The notes under the pieces were generated by a model that saw only the letters and a program-made list of their open reading frames with translations, was not told the DNA's origin and searched no databases. From Symsagittifera roscoffensis (taxonomy: Eukaryota; Xenacoelomorpha; Acoela; Convolutidae): a stretch of DNA of 60,000 nucleotides. The position numbers were made by a program, and so were the translations under genes. Each line of letters begins with the position of its first letter. Within the stretch, counting starts at the first letter, position 1. The DNA lies in the NCBI RefSeq assembly GCF_963678635.1, contig NC_087062.1, forward strand, positions 22,123,789-22,183,788, read 5' to 3'. Of this stretch, positions 35,617 through 45,595 are shown in pieces.

Positions 35617-36970
35617 ATCGGTTCCTCCATGGATTCATCAGTTCCACCATTCGATATAACTGGGCTATCGTCGCGCCTCCAAAGGCCATCACCGTGGTGA
35701 CCCACGAGGTCCTCAAATTCGACAGCACTCTGACCAAGCTGTCTCCCAGTATCAGATGAGATGTCCCGAGTGGTGGTTGCTGCAGGTTTACTGCCGGGCT
35801 CCAAGTAGCTCGATTGAAGCAGGCCCTCGGATCTGTCTCCGGAACTCCCGTGAAAGTATACTTCAATTGATTATTCTTTTGCACGTCTATTATGCGAGAC
35901 ACTTTCTTCGCTGGCATCTTCCGTACTCTCCTCTCTGGGATTTTCGAGCTCCCCATGAGTGGTGTCACGTCACTTATCCCCTGTCTGATTACGGTCTGGG
36001 AGAGTCGTACTCTGCCCGTGTCGTCAATCGTTCCATAGGGTGCAGTCACCCCGGAACCTGGCGCATTCTTGTTAGCGACCAGTCGTCCAGCTGTCTCTAT
36101 CAGCTTCCTCACTGTCTGTTCCACGACGGGGTCACCCAAGGTGTCACTAGGATCCGGGATTATTACTCGATTTGTCTCTGCTGGGAGCTGTGTCTCCGTC
36201 GTTTGACTCATTTCTCGAGGCGTCAAGAGCTCCATCGGGGACTGCCCACGAGGAATATCCCTTGCAGGTATCACTTTCTCCACGGCCGTTGTCAACGCCA
36301 TCTGCTCCGATCGCTCTTTGTATTCCTGCCTTAAGCGCTCAATCTCTTGACCCTGCTTTTTGTTGCAGTCTTCAAACAACTTTCTCCACATGTCCCGATC
36401 TTCCTCCATCTGGAGCATGCTTCTGGTCATCTCGTCCAGCTCCTTCTTTGTACTTTTCAGTTCATCGTTCATCTCATCCAGATCTTGCATGGTTTGGTTC
36501 GTCTGAACTTTCTGTCCTACTTTCGCCCTTTTTGGTGGCACACCTGCTCTCAGTGGTGAACCAGACGAGGTCGCCTCGCTGTTCATCTTCCGATGCATTC
36601 TCGTCAACCCAGGTTTGGGCTTGGAGGGCATAGGCATCTCACCTGGTTGGTAGGTCCTAGAACTTCCCAACCCAGGCTCATTCGCCAAGTCACTCCCTGA
36701 GAGAGCCCCGTTTCTCCACCTCATCACTCTCATGTTCGGGCGGTCTAGTACTCCTCTTTCTCCATATGCTGCCATCAACAGGACTTCCGTGGGGCGGTCC
36801 CCACGGTTGTCGTGCCCCAAGATGTTGATCAGGGCGGTCAGCAACATGACTACCTCTGGGTCCTCCAGAGCGAAGTCTCGATCGATCAGCCGACGATAGT
36901 TCGCATCTATCATCGGTCCTACATATGCCTCTGCCAGGTCCATCAATTCATCCAAGTTGAAGTTATCCAT
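35537..36970 (-). pseudogene. Last ORF, N-terminal part: coiled coil plus GDS...GGAT (SGNH/GDSL-like) start
   Basis: Opens with ATG at 36970 (MDNFNLDELMDLAEAYVG), 395 bp after the macro-domain stop and in a different frame. Residues about 160-230 are a predicted coiled coil (MNDELKSTKKELDEMTRSMLQMEEDRD). A basic linker (PERRVRKMPAKKVSRI, near 350) follows. Near residue 410 comes HLILGDSLVRVL and then VMAFGGATIAQLYRMVEL. GDS followed by GGAT matches blocks I and II of SGNH/GDSL hydrolases, where the Ser is the nucleophile. Block III (GxN) and the Asp-His block are not present in this copy because of a deletion near 35635, after which the frame is wrong and runs on to 35537. SGNH-type domains are known in some retroelement ORFs. 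Assignment here is from motifs only. Confidence 0.62.
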
Positions 36971-37365
36971 TCTATTCTTTCAAGTCCGATTCGGTTTTGA
37001 TTCCAAGATTTTGACTCAAGTGAGTAATTAAATGATCAATCAGGATCTAGAAAAGAAGCGACAAATATCACACTTGTCAGTTTCACCTTAACATATATCG
37101 TTAAAATTTGCTTAAAAACAGTTCAGATAAAAAGATATATATGCTAAAATTTATCAAAATCGATCGGTCTCTAAAATTTTGGAATTCGACCTAAGATTGG
37201 ACAGTCCAAACTTTGGATCTATTCCTAAGATCGTCATTTAGTTGTTCATGGTCACTAACCCCTACTTACCCATGATCTTAATAACCTAACATAACATAAC
37301 ATAACATAAAATAACACATCTTACATACAACTTAGTCTTTGGCCTAACACTCTCTCGCACATCAC
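36971..37365 (-). other. Spacer between macro domain and last ORF, with ATAAC microsatellite
   Basis: No open frame of note. Contains AACCTAACATAACATAACAT at about 37276-37310, a run of ATAAC units. The position suggests the last ORF is made from its own start, either on a spliced or shorter RNA or by reinitiation. No splice acceptor can be singled out with confidence. Confidence 0.6.
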
Positions 37366-37908
37366 TCAGCCTATACTTAAGTAATATTTCTTATGTAGAT
37401 ATACTTGTATGTTCGTATCAGAGAATATCACGTGTACAAGCGCGTACAATTCCCGAGGATGCAGTCTCCCTCTGTTTGGATCGTACACTGGAAGCGAGAG
37501 CTCCTTCACGTCCATTTCCACGAGGAAGTCCCTCAGCCTCGTCAAGGACAAGACTAGGTTCTCCGGGTCCACGTGCTGCTTCTCCGTCGCTCTCGTTACC
37601 AAGAAGCATAGGTACTTTCCCGGTATCTGCGACGCGACTGGAGGTAAGGCTGCTACGCCCCCTATCCCTGGTCTTTGCTTCCAAAGGAATTCCACATTTT
37701 TGTATTCTCTCTTAAAATCTGCCGCTAGCGCTGTCCTAAAACTCATGTCTGCTGTGATTGCTATCGCACATGTTCTGTTTGTGAGTATGAAATCACTGTC
37801 TGTTAGTATTATGTTACTTGAATATTCATTTGGTAAGTTAAAATATGACTCAACTACCCTGCCTATGTCAGGTTTCTTAGGTTCTTCGCCTGTCTCTGCT
37901 TCTAAGTC
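37366..37908 (-). pseudogene. Pol C-terminal macro (ADP-ribose-binding-like) domain, after an in-frame TGA
   Basis: About 180 codons in the same frame as integrase, separated from it only by TGA at 37909-37911. After an acidic linker (DLEAETGEEPKKPDIG) it reads FILTNRTCAIAITADMS, then FRTALAADFKREYKNVEFL, GIGGVAAL, YLCFLVTRATEK and LSLTRLRDFLVEMDVKELSLPVYD, closing with HVIFSDTNIQVYLHKKYY. That order matches the macro-domain fold of the TARG1/OARD1 kind: the SADF-like segment, the FKxxF helix, the GxVAxL strand, the YLIT strand, the LSLP strand and the final TDIxIxVY strand. The usual glycine-rich ligand loop after the LPRIG-like strand is altered here (YDPNRGRL), so binding or catalysis is uncertain. 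Macro domains bind or remove ADP-ribose; what it does for the element is unknown. The first ATG within it is at 37746, in mid-domain, so it is normally made as part of Pol or from an upstream start. Confidence 0.72.
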
Positions 37909-38982
37909 TCATGTTTCTCTTGCTATTCTTAATTTTTTTATTATCAAGTTTTCAGTGTGGGTAAGTCCTACCCCCACTCCCCGGACAAAAATATCCATCG
38001 ACGTCCCCGTCGATCGCATACCGGGTATCAAGTCGAGGTTAGAAGCCGGAATGAGTAGTCGTCCTTCCTGGGCAGCCCAGGAAGGATCATCTCGTTCGGT
38101 CTTGATGTATTTCATGCTTTCACGATCTACGTCTTGAATCGTGACACTGGTCTCCTCAGGATCCGAGGTCGTTTCATTCAGCCACTCTAAGACACGCAGG
38201 TTCGTCAAGTCTTGTTCGTAAGACTGCTGTTGCTCGTCGTCGAATTCTACCTCGGGTTTTGACCAGTCGTCACCCCACTCATCGTCGTGATCATCGACTA
38301 TGTCAATGTCTTGTGATACAGTTATTTCCTCTAGACCCACTACTTCCTCCACTATCTTCTTCAGATCTATCCTGTCCACTACGAAGTCGTCACCGTAAGG
38401 ATTGTATTTCTTTCTTGGTCTCTTCCCGTCCTTCTGACGAGTCTGTATCGTGAACGGAAGATCCGGTTCCAAGTTCTTGGGAACCTCTATCTGTTCGGGA
38501 TCCTGCCAATCTTCCTCTGCGTAGGGTAAGGTTTCATCATCCGCTTCGATCTGCTCGTTTGGATCCAGGTCCAGCGGTGTATCCGTACCTTCCTCTACGA
38601 CTTCGTTTCCATCGTTCTTGTCCCTGGTGCCCTTTTCATTGACCTCACAAGCAGGATCCATCATTAGATAATCCCCCTCTTCCATGTCTGCAGGTATACA
38701 CCAGTCTTCTGTCGATGGATTGTGTGGCTTGATGTTCTCGTAGTGGGCGGCTCGGTCAGTACTCAGTCTATAAAAGCGTCCCTCCTGGTGCACCTCTGTA
38801 ATCATGAAGGGTCCCCTCCATTTTTTTAGGAGCTTTTTCGTCCCTTTTGGTCGTATAATGTTCTGAAATACCCATACGTAGTCTCCCACCGAGTAAGCCT
38901 TTGCACCAGCTGCTTTCTTGTCGAATCTTTTCCTCTGCCTTGCTTGTGCTTGCTGTGTATTTCGTCTACACAAATCGTTCAA
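37909..38982 (-). pseudogene. Integrase C-terminal region with GPY/F module and acidic tail
   Basis: About 357 codons in the same frame as integrase, after a TAG at 38983-38985; there is no ATG, the first codon being TTG. Near its start are basic RQRKRFDKKA and the module VGDYVWVFQ...KKWRGPFMITEV...GRFYRLSTD, the GPY/F-type integrase tail that helps bind target DNA or chromatin. From about residue 110 it becomes long and acidic (DLDPNEQIEADDETLPYAEEDW, shortened) with a basic patch KRPRKKYNPYGDDF. It ends at TGA (37909-37911), after which the macro domain continues in frame. The length of this tail, about 250 residues beyond the GPY/F module, is unusual. Confidence 0.82.
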
Positions 38983-41967
38983 CTACTGATGGCGTCTGAT
39001 CACATCCCTCACGTAGACCTGTGGGGACGTTTTCTTTCCCTCATACTCTTGGTAAAAGAAGGTTAAGGGTAAAGACTTTTCGTGCCCAAATAGCATCATG
39101 TGTGGACTGACTCCGGTGGTGGAGTGTTGCGTGCTGTTATATGCTCCCATCACCTGTGGAAGGTATCTGTCCCAATCGGTCATGTACCTGGAACAATATA
39201 ATCTCAGCATCGACACTAACGTCCTATTCTGTCTTTCCACTAAGCCATTCGTCTGAGGGTGGTATGTCGTGGAGTGAGCCTGAGCGACCTGTGAGCGTCT
39301 CATAAGCTCTTTCGTAAGCTCTCCTACGAAAGCCGTTCCATTATCCGATTGAAACGTCATCGGACAACCATGTCTTGCTATCCACGTGTTGATCAGGTGG
39401 TCGCATGTCTCTTCCGCCGAGGCTGTTATGCAGGGCACGGCCTCTGCATACTTCGTAAAATGATCTATCATGACCAGCACCTGATTATAACCATTGTCTG
39501 TCATGCATATCTTTTGGTGATCTATTTGCACCACCTCGTTGAATTCAGACGACTCGATCGATTGTAAAGGAAATCGCAACTTCCTTGGATCTTTGACCTG
39601 TTGGCATGACAGACATGCTGTTACCCATTTCTCGCATGCCTTTTTCATCCCAGGCCACTCAAAGCGCTTCAGGATCCTCTGATATACTTTGTCGATCCCC
39701 TGATGGCCCATCTGATCATGTGACGTGAATAATAGTTCTGTCTGATAGAGTTGCGGTAACACTATCGCGTTATACTTGTATAGGACTCTGTCTTCCTCTC
39801 TTCTTTTGCAAGCCACGATCCCGTCCTTGTTCAAATAAAACCTCCCTTCCTTCTGCATGAAGTATTGTCTCAGGATGCGATAACTATCTTCCTCGAGGTC
39901 CCCTTTATCCGGAGAACCATTCTCGACCCACCTTTTCAGGTTGCTTGTCATGTGATCATTTCTCTGCGCCCTTAGAAGGTCCGAGAGTCTGTATCTCGCC
40001 TTCAAGTACGTCTTCATGACCCTCATCTGACTATTCAGCTCGTTGTGCCGGTGTGTGTCTTCTTCCATCTTAATACACCAAATTTTCGCCAACGGCTGTG
40101 TTTCTTGTTTAAACGGCTGAAGATCAGTCCTGACTACCTCTTTCTGCGGCAACAGGCTTATCGAACGTTTCGATATCGCTATCGTCTCCAAGTCATCCGC
40201 TGCGTTGTCAAAGACTCTTTCGCTTGGTATTAGGTAGCGATCACTGTCAGGATCCTGGTACACTTCTCTGTCCAGGTCCCTTGCCCGAGTTTCCACTAGT
40301 AGCGTGTGTATCGCTAGTTCTGACAGTTCTGACCCCGAACTCGAGTTCCTGTCTGAATAGGTGTCCATTCCTGAGTTTCGGGAATCATCATCCGTCGAAG
40401 ATGTTGTGCTGGAGACTGCACGCTCCTCCAGATCATGTCTGTGCCTTCTTCGCATCCATCTGAACTCTCCGGACAAAACCTTGTTCTCTAGGTCCTGTTT
40501 CTCAACAGGAATCTTCTCGCCTATCTCAGACTCCCCGGACAAATTTTCTTGTCCCGGGTGTTGATCCTGTGATCGCTGGTTCTTTTCATCATTCGTCTCC
40601 CCGGACAAATAGTCTTGCAGCAGATTTTGTTCTACATTTTTACCTTCCTTATCCTGCTCCACAAAAATGACGGTTTTCTTTCGCTTGCTGCTCCCTTGTT
40701 CTCTCTGTCCGTAGGAAGTACTAGTTAAAATCTCTTGGGGTATTGAGGATACTAGTTGCTGAACTATTGTCCTACAATCCCTCTCGTTCTCTTCTTGCTG
40801 TCGTCTCGACGGCATGATCTTCACCTTCTCACTAACTGTTAGCGATGCCACTGCTGCTGTCCACACGGGGTCGTCTCTGGTCACTTCTCTTTCTAACAAT
40901 CCACCCAGCATCCGCATCACTTGCGGTGTGACCTGCACCGTTTTATCCAATAATGAGAGGCTGTTTATGTTCATGCGAGAGAGTTCCTGCTGGACCAGGT
41001 TCGAGCGCAGCAACAAGCCCAAGGGCACCTGGTCCCTTTTGGATAGGATTTTTATCTCGGCTGCTTTCTCGACAGGTAACTCAGGGTGCCCTGGAATTGG
41101 ATGTCCAGACTTATCCAACCATCTCGTTAAGGGAAGCGCTTCATAAGTTTCTTTGTCCAGAAACGAGAATCCCTCCTTTATCTCCGCTTGATTGGCCTGC
41201 TTCTGTTCCAATCTTTCATAAAACTCAGTTTTCTTGCTGAGGCTGTCAGCATTCTGGTGTTTATCACGCATCCTATGTTCGATTATCATATGGTAGCCAT
41301 CCAATCTGACTATCCATCTACCAATATAACTCTGATCCATCGAGTAGGTTTTCAACCAGGATAACGCTCTGTTGTCCACGCCTAACTTGAAGGGAGCGCT
41401 CCCCAAGTATGCACGGTACTTTTCCACGAAGGTGACTACTGCAAACATTTCTGCTTTTGGTGCGCCATATTTCATCTCTGTGTCACTCAAGACCTTGCTG
41501 CCGTATGCAATGGGACGGAGAACTGTTCTTCCGTTCCATTCTTGCTCTTGATGCAAGATTCCTGAGATGGCTACCACCGATGCGTCTGTGTCGAGAACAT
41601 ACATGCCCTTTTCTGTAGGCATGCCCAGCACTGGCGCTTCGCACAGTTCCCGCTTTATGTTCTCGAAGGCAACTTGTGCTTCATTGTTCCATTCAAACTG
41701 TTTCCCTTTGATGCGCATCAGCTTCTGCATCGGATACACCTTGTCTGCATATCCTTTTATGAACTCACGGTAGTAGTTGGCAAACCCTAGGAAGCTCAGG
41801 AGCTGTGTGTCCGTTCTGGGGGCCTTCCATGTCAACACTGCTTCCACTCCTTCCGGGTCCGGCCTGACACCATGCCTATCCACCATTCTTCCTAGGTACT
41901 TAATCGAATCCCTAAGGATTTCACATTTCGATGGTTTGCACTTCAATCCAGCTCTCTTTTCATGCAT
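38983..41967 (-). pseudogene. pol: Pol: end of RT, RNase H, integrase HHCC and DD35E core
   Basis: 994 codons. It begins in the RT thumb (AGLKCKPSKCEI, FLGFANYYREFIKGYAD). RNase H is at residues 120-250 (LDTDASV near 126, AEMFAVV, GVDNRALSWL, DSLSKK), the usual catalytic Asp-Glu-Asp-Asp set. A long charged linker of about 350 residues, rich in E, K, S and D, has no known domain. The integrase zinc region is at 749-790 (SHDQMGHQG...CLSCQQ, HHCC). The integrase core has D816 (QIDHQ), D875 (QSDNG) and E911 (GLVERQ), an exact D-D(35)E spacing. It ends at TAG just before the GPY/F tail, which follows in the same frame. CAG to TAG (one C to T change) would explain this stop. Neighbouring parts: RT in another frame upstream, integrase tail downstream. 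Confidence 0.93.
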
Positions 41968-42395
41968 CCAAAGACCTCATCGAGCCTATCAATGTGGTCT
42001 TCCAGGGTCGGTGTCGCTATGACTACTTCATCCACGTAACACATCACGAGATTCCCGTACTTCTTGGTCACTCTCGTCAAAGCCTGAGCCATCAGTCTTT
42101 GAAAAGTGGCCGTTGCATTGCACAAGCCGAAGGGCATCCTCTTCCACTGGTACAATCCCAACTCGCACGCCAATCCGGTTTTCTCTCTGTCCTTCTTCCG
42201 CAGAGGGACCTGCCAGAAGGCAGAACCTAAGTCCAATGTGGTGAAGAGTTTGGCATCACCAAGCTTAGATAGGCTCTCGTCTATTCGCGGTATCGGGTAC
42301 GCATCTTTTATCGTTACCGCGTTCAAGTAATGAAAGTCGCAACAAAATCTAAGCTGCCCCCTTTCTTTTTCGCCATTACTACCCCGCAAGCCCAT
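41943..42395 (-). pseudogene. pol: Pol: reverse transcriptase fingers and palm, frameshifted on both sides
   Basis: 150 open codons holding the core RT motifs: LRFCCDFHYLNAVTIKDAYP, DESLSKLGDAKLFTTLDLGSAFWQVPL (palm Asp), ACELGLYQWKRMPFGLCNATATFQ and YVDEVVIATP. The metal-binding pair is normally YxDD; here the second Asp is Glu (GAA), which would be expected to cripple polymerase activity. The upstream break lies in a run of G near 42360 (one G short compared with the expected frame). The downstream break near 41955 is explained by a doubled GA in AAAAGAGAGCTGG. Both are within the RT domain, so these are mutations, not programmed shifts. Confidence 0.93.
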
Positions 42396-45300
42396 GGCGA
42401 TTTCGAGGGTTCTATCATGTCGTATTCAAGCAACATTTCTATTTCCGCTCGGCACGCTTCCGATTTGTGTGGCGTCATTCGTCTTGCGCCTTCCCTATGG
42501 GGAACGGCGCCTTCTTCTAGTTCGATTTCGTGTTCGACGAAATTACAGCAACCGATATCCGCCTTATGTTTTGAAAATACATCTGCGTTCCGATTTAGGA
42601 GGTCCCGCAATTTTTCGAAATCTCCCTCACCTATTTTTCCTTTTAAATGTTCTATATCTGGCAAAACCGGTTTGTCAGATTCTAGTTCATATGACGAGGG
42701 GCGTTCCGGAAAATTCGAGCAGCTTGATAAGCCGTCGTCCGTTTCGGATTTCATTGAAAACAGTTTATGAATAGATTTTAATTCATTAATCCTCTTTAAA
42801 ATTTTATCTTTATTGGCATGATAAGGACAGTCTTTCACACTATATCTCTTCAAGTTTTGTGTCTCCTCATAGTCGGTCCTCATCGGCAAAGCGTAGCCAA
42901 GCTTCTTTCCACGCTGGATTGAAACCGTGGTGTCCAGTGTGTTCAACAACAGACTGACACACAGTCCGTTTCGCGTTACCGAGAAGCTCCGGCCTAAAAT
43001 CACCGAACTCTGACTATTTGGATTCGGTACTAAGCAAACCTGTTTACTATCACTTAACGAATTCAAATTTCTCATTCTAAAAATTGCTACCACAGCTTGT
43101 CCTGGTTGTAATTTTACTTTTCTGTCCAAGAAAAATGGTACCTTGTTTTCGTCTGTTATTATCCTATTAATTGGTCTCTTAACATACTTTCGGTCCGGGT
43201 TTCTAATCCGTATCAGACCGTTGTTCAAGTCAATCATCACGTCAAAATTCCTGACAAAATCCCGGCCCAAGATGAATTGGTCGGCGTCGTCCAGATTCTC
43301 TACCACCAGGAAGCTCATCCAAAGATCCCGTCCTCCCATGTGGAGGACCGTTATTGGCGTTCTTCCGGCCACGTAGATAGCTCCTCGATTGGCGGCGGCC
43401 AGTCGGAGATTTGTTGGAATTAGATCTTCCCGCGTGAAGCCCATTCTTTCCCAAGTTTTTATCGGCATCACACTCACTACCGCTCCTGTGTCCAGAAGCC
43501 CTGTGACTCCGAGTTTTGTTCCGTTGGTGTCGAGCAGATGTGCGGTCACATCTGCTTCATACCCAATGTGTACTGCGTCTTGTTCCATCATGGCGTCATG
43601 GCCTATCCTGCGGACTTTGAGTTCCTCTTCACCCAAATAGATTTGCCCCATTTGGTCATCATCTGTTGTTACATAAGTCCTGGTGTAGATACTGATTCCA
43701 TCCACGTTCAGCATTATTTGATACGGCCCATAGACCTCTAGGTAGCGTCCATGAAGTTTCTTCATGCGAGGGCCACCCGTCGTTAGTAGTGCTCGCACAG
43801 CACTCGACTCGGTGCGTGGCTCCACCTGCCTCAGATAATCTGCATATGTGTCCAAATGCATCAAAGTGAACTCGGATGGTTCACTCAGATTTCTTATTGC
43901 CTGGTGTCCAGTCACTGAGATTATCGACTGTATCTTGTTTCCTTGCGGCACCATGCCGAACCTCTGACCGGAGATCACTTTAAGTTTCATGTTCAAACTG
44001 CTTGGTGCTTTCGTTTCTTCGAACTCCGTTGCTTCGAAGGTATTCAGTTGCTCCTGAAGTTTCTCATTTTCCAGTTCAAGTTTCACTTTTTGTTCGATCT
44101 CTTTCGTCACCAATTCCTGCTGTACTCTATTTAGAGCATCCCTCGCGGCTGCCCTATAATCGATCTTGAAGTCATCAGCCGCAGTTGCTGGTTCCGGCTC
44201 ACGTGTCTCCTCTGTTACCGCTTGCATTTTCTTTGCCGCCAGCTCTTGAGGTTTTTCTTTTCTGCGTGCCTCTGCTTCACTCAAAAATCGAGCCTTGCTG
44301 GCTTTCACTCCTGACAAAGCTTCTTCATGTCTTGGATGCTTGATGTCTGCCACTGCATCCCAGAATTGCGGACAACCTGATTTAAAATGACCTTCCAAGT
44401 TGCAAAAGAAACACCTCGGGCCGAATTTCGCAATTACTCCTCTCATGAAATCCTCATGGTCCAATTCTGACGCATCTTCGTCCTCGAGGCTAAAGCCTAT
44501 TGCTTTCATGCCTTGTTTGTAAGCTGGGCATGCTGACACATGATGGTCCGTTGAACTGCAATTGGCACAAGAGCGTCTCTTGTCCATATCATCCCTCGGT
44601 TTGTACCAATTGTTCACTTGGTTTGCTGGTCCGTTGTTAAAATTGCCATAATTGTTCGTGTAGTATCCAGATCTCGAAGGAGGTTTCAACAAAAGATACT
44701 CTTTTGACTTGAGCCTCAACTCCTCCGGTGTTGGCGCATTGGTTGATAGTGGTGTGTAATGTGTTCCTAGCATCGTACGAAGTTCATCATTCTTCACATC
44801 ATCGATGAATTTTGAGGCTACGGCCAGGTTCATCCTTCGGTTTGACTCATCCGGTTGGCTGCGTCTTCTCAGCATTTCCAAATCATCGAGAAACTTGTCT
44901 ATCGTTTCATCTTCTCGTTGCCTCCGTTTCTCGAAGCGCATCATCGCCTGGTGCCCCTGCACCCCTGATCCGAAACGGTTTAACAAGATTTCGAAGATTT
45001 TCTCAGCAGTGTCACGTTGATATTGCTTCTTGGCCATGACACAGTTCAGGGCTGTCCCTTCCAAGTTGCTGGTGAGCGCACTGCATTCCTGTCTCTCCGA
45101 CAAGTCCTCTTCCTCGAAATGCAGCTTCATTACCTCTATCCAGGCATCAATACAGCCATCAGATTCATCTTTATAGCATCTTGGTTTCTTAAAGACTCTT
45201 CTGGACTTCTCACTGCGTTCATTGGTTCTGGATAACCTTGTAAGGAACGTCTCCAAAGACCTGTTTAGTGGTTCAAATGCTGTGGCCATTGCCGTAGCAT

Positions 45301-45595
45301 CCCTTGAGTGTCCCGCCTGAGTGTCCTCACAGCTCGTCTGAGGCTCTGTATGCGGTGCATCCCTGCAATCCGAATCGCCGTGAGTGTTTCCCGCTTGGCC
45401 CACATGACTCCTCCTCGGGCTCGCTTCTCCCAGTCGCATGTGTGCCTTGCGTTGGTCGTTCGTTAGAGGTTTGTCTGTTTCCCGTTGAATTTGTTCTACT
45501 GTTCGGGCCCCATGTTCCATTACCCCTTGTGGCATAGCCTGATGAACTGCCCCTGCCTCAAGTGGATCCATACGTCTTCCTCTTTTGATGTTCAT
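42323..45595 (-). pseudogene. gag-pol: Gag-Pol: capsid, two CCHC zinc knuckles, DTG protease, start of RT
   Basis: 1090 codons with ATG at 45595. Residues about 145-300 resemble a retrotransposon Gag capsid (IDAWIEVMKLHFEEEDLSER...NLEGTALNCVMAKK...EKIFEILLNRFG). Two CX2CX4HX4C knuckles at about 343-356 (CANCSSTDHHVSAC) and 395-408 (CFFCNLEGHFKSGC) bind RNA. A coiled-coil-like stretch is near 490-540. The aspartic protease has its active site LLDTGAVVSV at about 700-710 and ILGRDF further on. The RT N-terminus begins near residue 990 (MIEPSKSPWACGVV). Gag and Pol are in one frame here, so no shift is needed between them. The frame is lost at the G run near 42360. It overlaps the upstream Gag-like ORF by 38 nt in a different frame. 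Confidence 0.92.

Noticed and set aside
34229-36970. Last ORF as a retroviral envelope glycoprotein
   Set aside because: No signal peptide, no convincing transmembrane anchor and no furin-like site. The motifs fit an SGNH-like domain and a coiled coil better.
42355-42365. Programmed -1 frameshift between Gag and Pol
   Set aside because: The break is inside the RT domain, after protease, not between Gag and Pol. A lost G is the simpler explanation.
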